Both the position numbers and the translations under genes were made by a program. From assembly GCA_032111745.1 (NCBI GenBank), contig JAULUH010000309.1, forward strand, positions 1-8,285: a stretch of DNA of 8,285 bases. The letters are read 5' to 3'. The stretch is from JAULUH01 sp032111745 (GTDB lineage: Bacteria; Chloroflexota; Anaerolineae; JAAEKA01). This document shows, piece after piece, positions 6,644 to 8,285 of this stretch (its first letter is position 1; each line of letters opens with the position of its first letter). The notes beneath the pieces are model-generated. The model saw nothing but the letters and a program-made list of their open reading frames with translations, ran no database searches and was not told the DNA's origin.

Positions 6644-7460
6644 TCCGCTTCAGCCGCCCGGTGCGTTTGGCGTAGCGCTCCGCAGCGCCAAAGATCCACA
6701 TGCCCGCGGGAATGGCGATCACCGCCGCCACCATCAGCGGCCAGATGTATTGCCAAAGCTCGGGCAACTGCGCACCCTCCAACAGGGCCTCGCGCATGCC
6801 GGTCAGCACATAGGTTGCCGGCGACAGCATCGCCACCTTCTGCATCCACAACGGTAGCACCGTAATCGGATAGTAAACGCCCGAGAACAGCAGCAGCATG
6901 GCCTGGATCACGTGGGTCATCTGCGCCCCCCGCTCGGGGAACAGCAGCGGCAACACCGACGCCATGATGCCAAAGCCGATGAAGCTGAAGCTGCCGGCCG
7001 CCAGCACCAGCAACCCACCGGCCAGGTTCGCCTGGCTCAGGTCGATGCGAAAGAACGCTACCACCGCCAGCAACACGAGGGCGGTGTGGGCCATCCCATA
7101 CATCAGACTGAACAGCGTCTGCCCCATCATATGGGTGACGCGGTGCACCGGCGCCATGAAGGTGTACTCGATCGTGCCCTCCCAGCGCTCCCAGGCGATC
7201 ACCTCGCTCAGGTTGTCAAAGACCACGCTGAGGAAGTGCCAGACCAGCGTGCCGATCACCAGGTACAGCACGAAGTAGTCCGTGTTGACCTCCTGCCCGG
7301 TGATGGCGCCGGCGCCGACGCCGATGAAGGCCACGGCCAGGGCGTTGGCGATGGTGTAGGCCAGCCACACGATCTCCCAGCCCCAGTAGCGCTTCACCAG
7401 GTTCCAGTTTCGCTCCACGAACGCATAGGACGCTCGCATCTGCGTGCTCAATTGGGCCAT
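6636..7460 (-). CDS. ABC-2 type transporter permease, DrrB-like (274 aa)
   Basis: This is an integral membrane subunit of an ABC-2 exporter, the class that moves drugs, lipids or polysaccharides outward and needs a separate ATPase. About six membrane segments are visible, roughly at 28-53, 62-84, 117-137, 145-172, 181-205 and 240-258. The cytoplasmic loop after the second contains ERWEGTIEYTFMAPV (91-105), matching the family pattern R-x-x-GTLE...P at the ATPase contact. The short C-terminal tail is basic. The start at 7460 is chosen because GAGGAG lies 8 nt upstream; the frame is open to 7583, but that stretch holds the two hairpins and is not coding. No ATPase gene is in the window, whereas these permeases usually sit beside theirs. 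The gene follows a leader ORF and a tandem hairpin region and overlaps the HAD gene. The substrate cannot be inferred. Confidence 0.92.
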   Translation of the reverse strand: MAQLSTQMRASYAFVERNWNLVKRYWGWEIVWLAYTIANALAVAFIGVGAGAITGQEVNTDYFVLYLVIGTLVWHFLSVVFDNLSEVIAWERWEGTIEYTFMAPVHRVTHMMGQTLFSLMYGMAHTALVLLAVVAFFRIDLSQANLAGGLLVLAAGSFSFIGFGIMASVLPLLFPERGAQMTHVIQAMLLLFSGVYYPITVLPLWMQKVAMLSPATYVLTGMREALLEGAQLPELWQYIWPLMVAAVIAIPAGMWIFGAAERYAKRTGRLKRNG

Positions 7461-7479
7461 GATAGGGTCTCCTCTCTCT

Positions 7480-7524
7480 GAAAACAACAACGCCGCGGGC
7501 CACATCGAGGTAGGGCCCACGGCG
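7480..7524 (-). terminator. Second intrinsic terminator or attenuator hairpin before the ABC permease
   Basis: CGCCGTGGGCC and GGCCCGCGGCG form an 11-bp stem with one G-U pair and a 12-nt loop, followed by TTGTTGTTTTC. The U-rich tail ends just upstream of the permease SD (7469-7474). On the plus strand there is no U-tract, so it is oriented for minus-strand transcripts. Its position between promoter and gene implies conditional rather than constitutive termination. Confidence 0.7.
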
Positions 7525-7548
7525 GAGGGAGAACGCCATGCCAACGGC

Positions 7549-7587
7549 AAAGAAAAAGCCGCGGGCCCTGCCAGTGCACCCACGGCT
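7549..7587 (-). terminator. First intrinsic terminator or attenuator hairpin after the leader ORF
   Basis: AGCCGTGGG and CCCGCGGCT form a 9-bp stem with one G-U pair and a 13-nt loop, followed directly by TTTTCTTTG. This is a textbook Rho-independent terminator shape. It begins 25 nt after the leader ORF stop. Its stem is nearly the same as that of the hairpin at 7491-7524, so the arms can exchange partners. Confidence 0.75.
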
Positions 7588-7612
7588 GCGGCTGCTAGCT
7601 TATGACAAGCAG

Positions 7613-7702
7613 TTAGCCACCAGATGCACGGCGCGTGAATACGCGGGCGGCGACAAAAGCGCCGCTGCGGATCCGGATGTCTACCATGATACGGCTGTGC
7701 AT
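7613..7702 (-). CDS. Short leader ORF (29 aa) upstream of the ABC permease
   Basis: A 29-codon ORF begins MHSRIMVDIRIR and ends TRRASGG. Its ATG is preceded at 8 nt by CAGGAGGT, one of the best SD sequences in the window, and it starts about 23 nt after the predicted transcription start. It holds six Arg (positions 4, 10, 12, 20, 24, 25), with no long run of one amino acid and no membrane segment. Its RNA can form small hairpins, including GCGGCG/CGCCGC and CGCGT/ACGCG. Promoter, strong SD, short ORF, U-tailed hairpins and then a transporter gene is the order of a translated leader peptide in attenuation. It could instead be a functional small protein. No known leader family is recognised. 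Confidence 0.65.
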   Translation of the reverse strand: MHSRIMVDIRIRSGAFVAARVFTRRASGG

Positions 7703-7731
7703 CGAGTCTAACCTCCTGTCAGGATAGTCCG

Positions 7732-7760
7732 ATTATCGCGCCATCATCCCCGTTTGTCAA
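7732..7760 (-). promoter_or_regulatory. Strong sigma70-type promoter for the leader-ABC permease-HAD operon
   Basis: On the minus strand, a perfect TTGACA (7755-7760) is followed after 17 bp by GATAAT (7732-7737, five of six matches). Transcription would start near 7725. It is divergent from the plus-strand promoter at 7801-7830, with 40 bp between the two -35 boxes, a space that could hold a shared regulator site. Confidence 0.8.
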
Positions 7761-7800
7761 GAGCTGCGGCCAAAAACCCAAACCAGGCCCGGTCCTGCGG

Positions 7801-7830
7801 TTGCCAGTAGCCAAGGCCTTGTGCTATACT
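7801..7830 (+). promoter_or_regulatory. Extended -10 promoter for the membrane protein at 7920
   Basis: TTGCCA (7801-7806) is followed after 18 bp by TATACT (7825-7830), each matching consensus at five of six positions, with a TGC extended -10 directly before it. The predicted start near 7837 leaves a leader of about 83 nt. Confidence 0.65.
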
Positions 7831-7851
7831 AGGCGCCATCCCGCGGCCCCA

Positions 7852-7876
7852 GGCTTTGCGAGACCTGCGCAAGGCC
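7852..7876 (+). other. 5' UTR hairpin upstream of the membrane protein gene
   Basis: GGCTTTGCG (7852-7860) and CGCAAGGCC (7868-7876) form a 9-bp stem with one G-U pair and a 7-nt loop, about 15 nt after the predicted transcription start. There is no U-tract, so it is not a terminator. It may stabilise the RNA or bind a regulator. Confidence 0.45.
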
Positions 7877-7919
7877 GCCTGTGCTGTCCTGACCATCTCT
7901 GCGACAAGGAGGATGTCTC

Positions 7920-8285
7920 ATGGCGGTATCAGCCACCACCCTGCCCACCAGCCCCACCTTCGAACGCGCCTGGCTCTACACCCGCAGGTTCGACCTTCGC
8001 TACGTCTCCCTCAGCGTGATCCTGGTCGCCGTTCCCTACACGGCCTACCTGCTCATGCTGAGCATGCCCGCCCTCTTCGCACCCCTGGCCGCCACCCTCG
8101 GCACCACCGTCGATAGCCTCAGCCGCAACGTGGTGAACGCCACGGTGGCCCTGTTCGTCGGCGGGCCGCACATGTATGCGACCTTCACCCGCACCGCCTT
8201 CGACCACGACTTCGCCGCCAAACACCGGCCCTTCCTGTTTTCCTCGCTGATCATCCCTCTCGTCGTCACCACGTTGGCCCTGGCC
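7920..8285 (+). CDS. Polytopic membrane protein of unknown function, partial (N-terminal 122 aa)
   Basis: The frame opens at an ATG with AAGGAGG 7 nt upstream and stays open to the right edge, so only the N-terminal 122 residues are seen. A polar segment of about 28 residues (ending FDLRYVS) precedes a hydrophobic stretch at about 29-60, a second at about 71-84 and a third from about 105. Between the last two lies GGPHMYATFTRTAFDHDF (81-98), a notable cluster with a His, Arg and acidic residues at the membrane edge that looks like a conserved functional motif. I do not recognise the family. There is no cleavable signal peptide, and the first hydrophobic stretch likely anchors the protein. The gene is divergent from the leader-ABC permease operon. 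Confidence 0.75.
   Translation, partial: MAVSATTLPTSPTFERAWLYTRRFDLRYVSLSVILVAVPYTAYLLMLSMPALFAPLAATLGTTVDSLSRNVVNATVALFVGGPHMYATFTRTAFDHDFAAKHRPFLFSSLIIPLVVTTLALA

Noticed and set aside
7216..7539. Minus-strand open frame starting MAFSLRRGP between the two terminator hairpins
   Set aside because: It has no SD, begins inside the leader, runs out of frame through the permease gene, and would be explained by GC bias.
7461..7583. N-terminal extension of the ABC permease by 41 residues
   Set aside because: The extension spans the second hairpin and its U-tail and lacks an SD, whereas the start at 7460 has GAGGAG at 8 nt.
7801..8019. Plus-strand frame starting MPVAK at 7801
   Set aside because: It begins with a non-ATG codon on the -35 box of the promoter, lacks an SD, and overlaps the better-supported gene at 7920.

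Overview
This is a GC-rich bacterial window (by eye well over 60% GC) with compact operons, good Shine-Dalgarno (SD) sequences and sigma70-type promoters. The gene styles (an exported LysM-M23 peptidase, a membrane-anchored penicillin-acylase-type Ntn hydrolase, a DrrB-like ABC-2 permease) fit Chloroflexota (Anaerolineae/Caldilineae-like). That placement is an impression from composition and gene style, not a marker-gene assignment. No tRNA, rRNA, CRISPR array, insertion sequence or origin was seen.

Layout, left to right. (1) 1-1280, minus strand: a class I SAM methyltransferase followed after 2 nt by a NarL-type response regulator that runs off the left edge. (2) 1341-2399, plus strand: a strong promoter whose -10 is a perfect palindrome, then a secreted peptidase with two LysM modules and an M23 domain. 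(3) 2465-5887, minus strand: a three-gene unit of penicillin-amidase-family acylase, a 58-aa membrane protein and a second SAM methyltransferase. It has its own promoter with a perfect TATAAT and a terminator-like hairpin in its leader. (4) 6005-7702, minus strand: a TTGACA-N17-GATAAT promoter, an uncatalogued 29-codon leader ORF with a near-perfect SD, two terminator-like hairpins in tandem, then an ABC-2 permease overlapping a HAD phosphatase-like gene by 8 nt. (5) 7801-8285, plus strand: a divergent promoter, a 5' UTR hairpin and the first 122 codons of an unrecognised membrane protein.

The most interesting element is the 7480-7760 leader. Promoter, short ORF and two U-tailed hairpins stand in the order of a transcription attenuator. 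The stems are near copies of each other, so the 3' arm of the first can also pair over 11 bp with the 5' arm of the second, giving an antiterminator fold that excludes both terminators. The regulated gene appears to be an ABC-2 exporter permease whose ATPase is not in the window. This suggests conditional expression of an export system, but inducer and substrate cannot be read from the sequence.

The envelope is a recurring theme: cell-wall peptidase, membrane-anchored acylase, small membrane protein, exporter permease and polytopic membrane protein. No single pathway joins them, and the two methyltransferases have no identifiable substrate.
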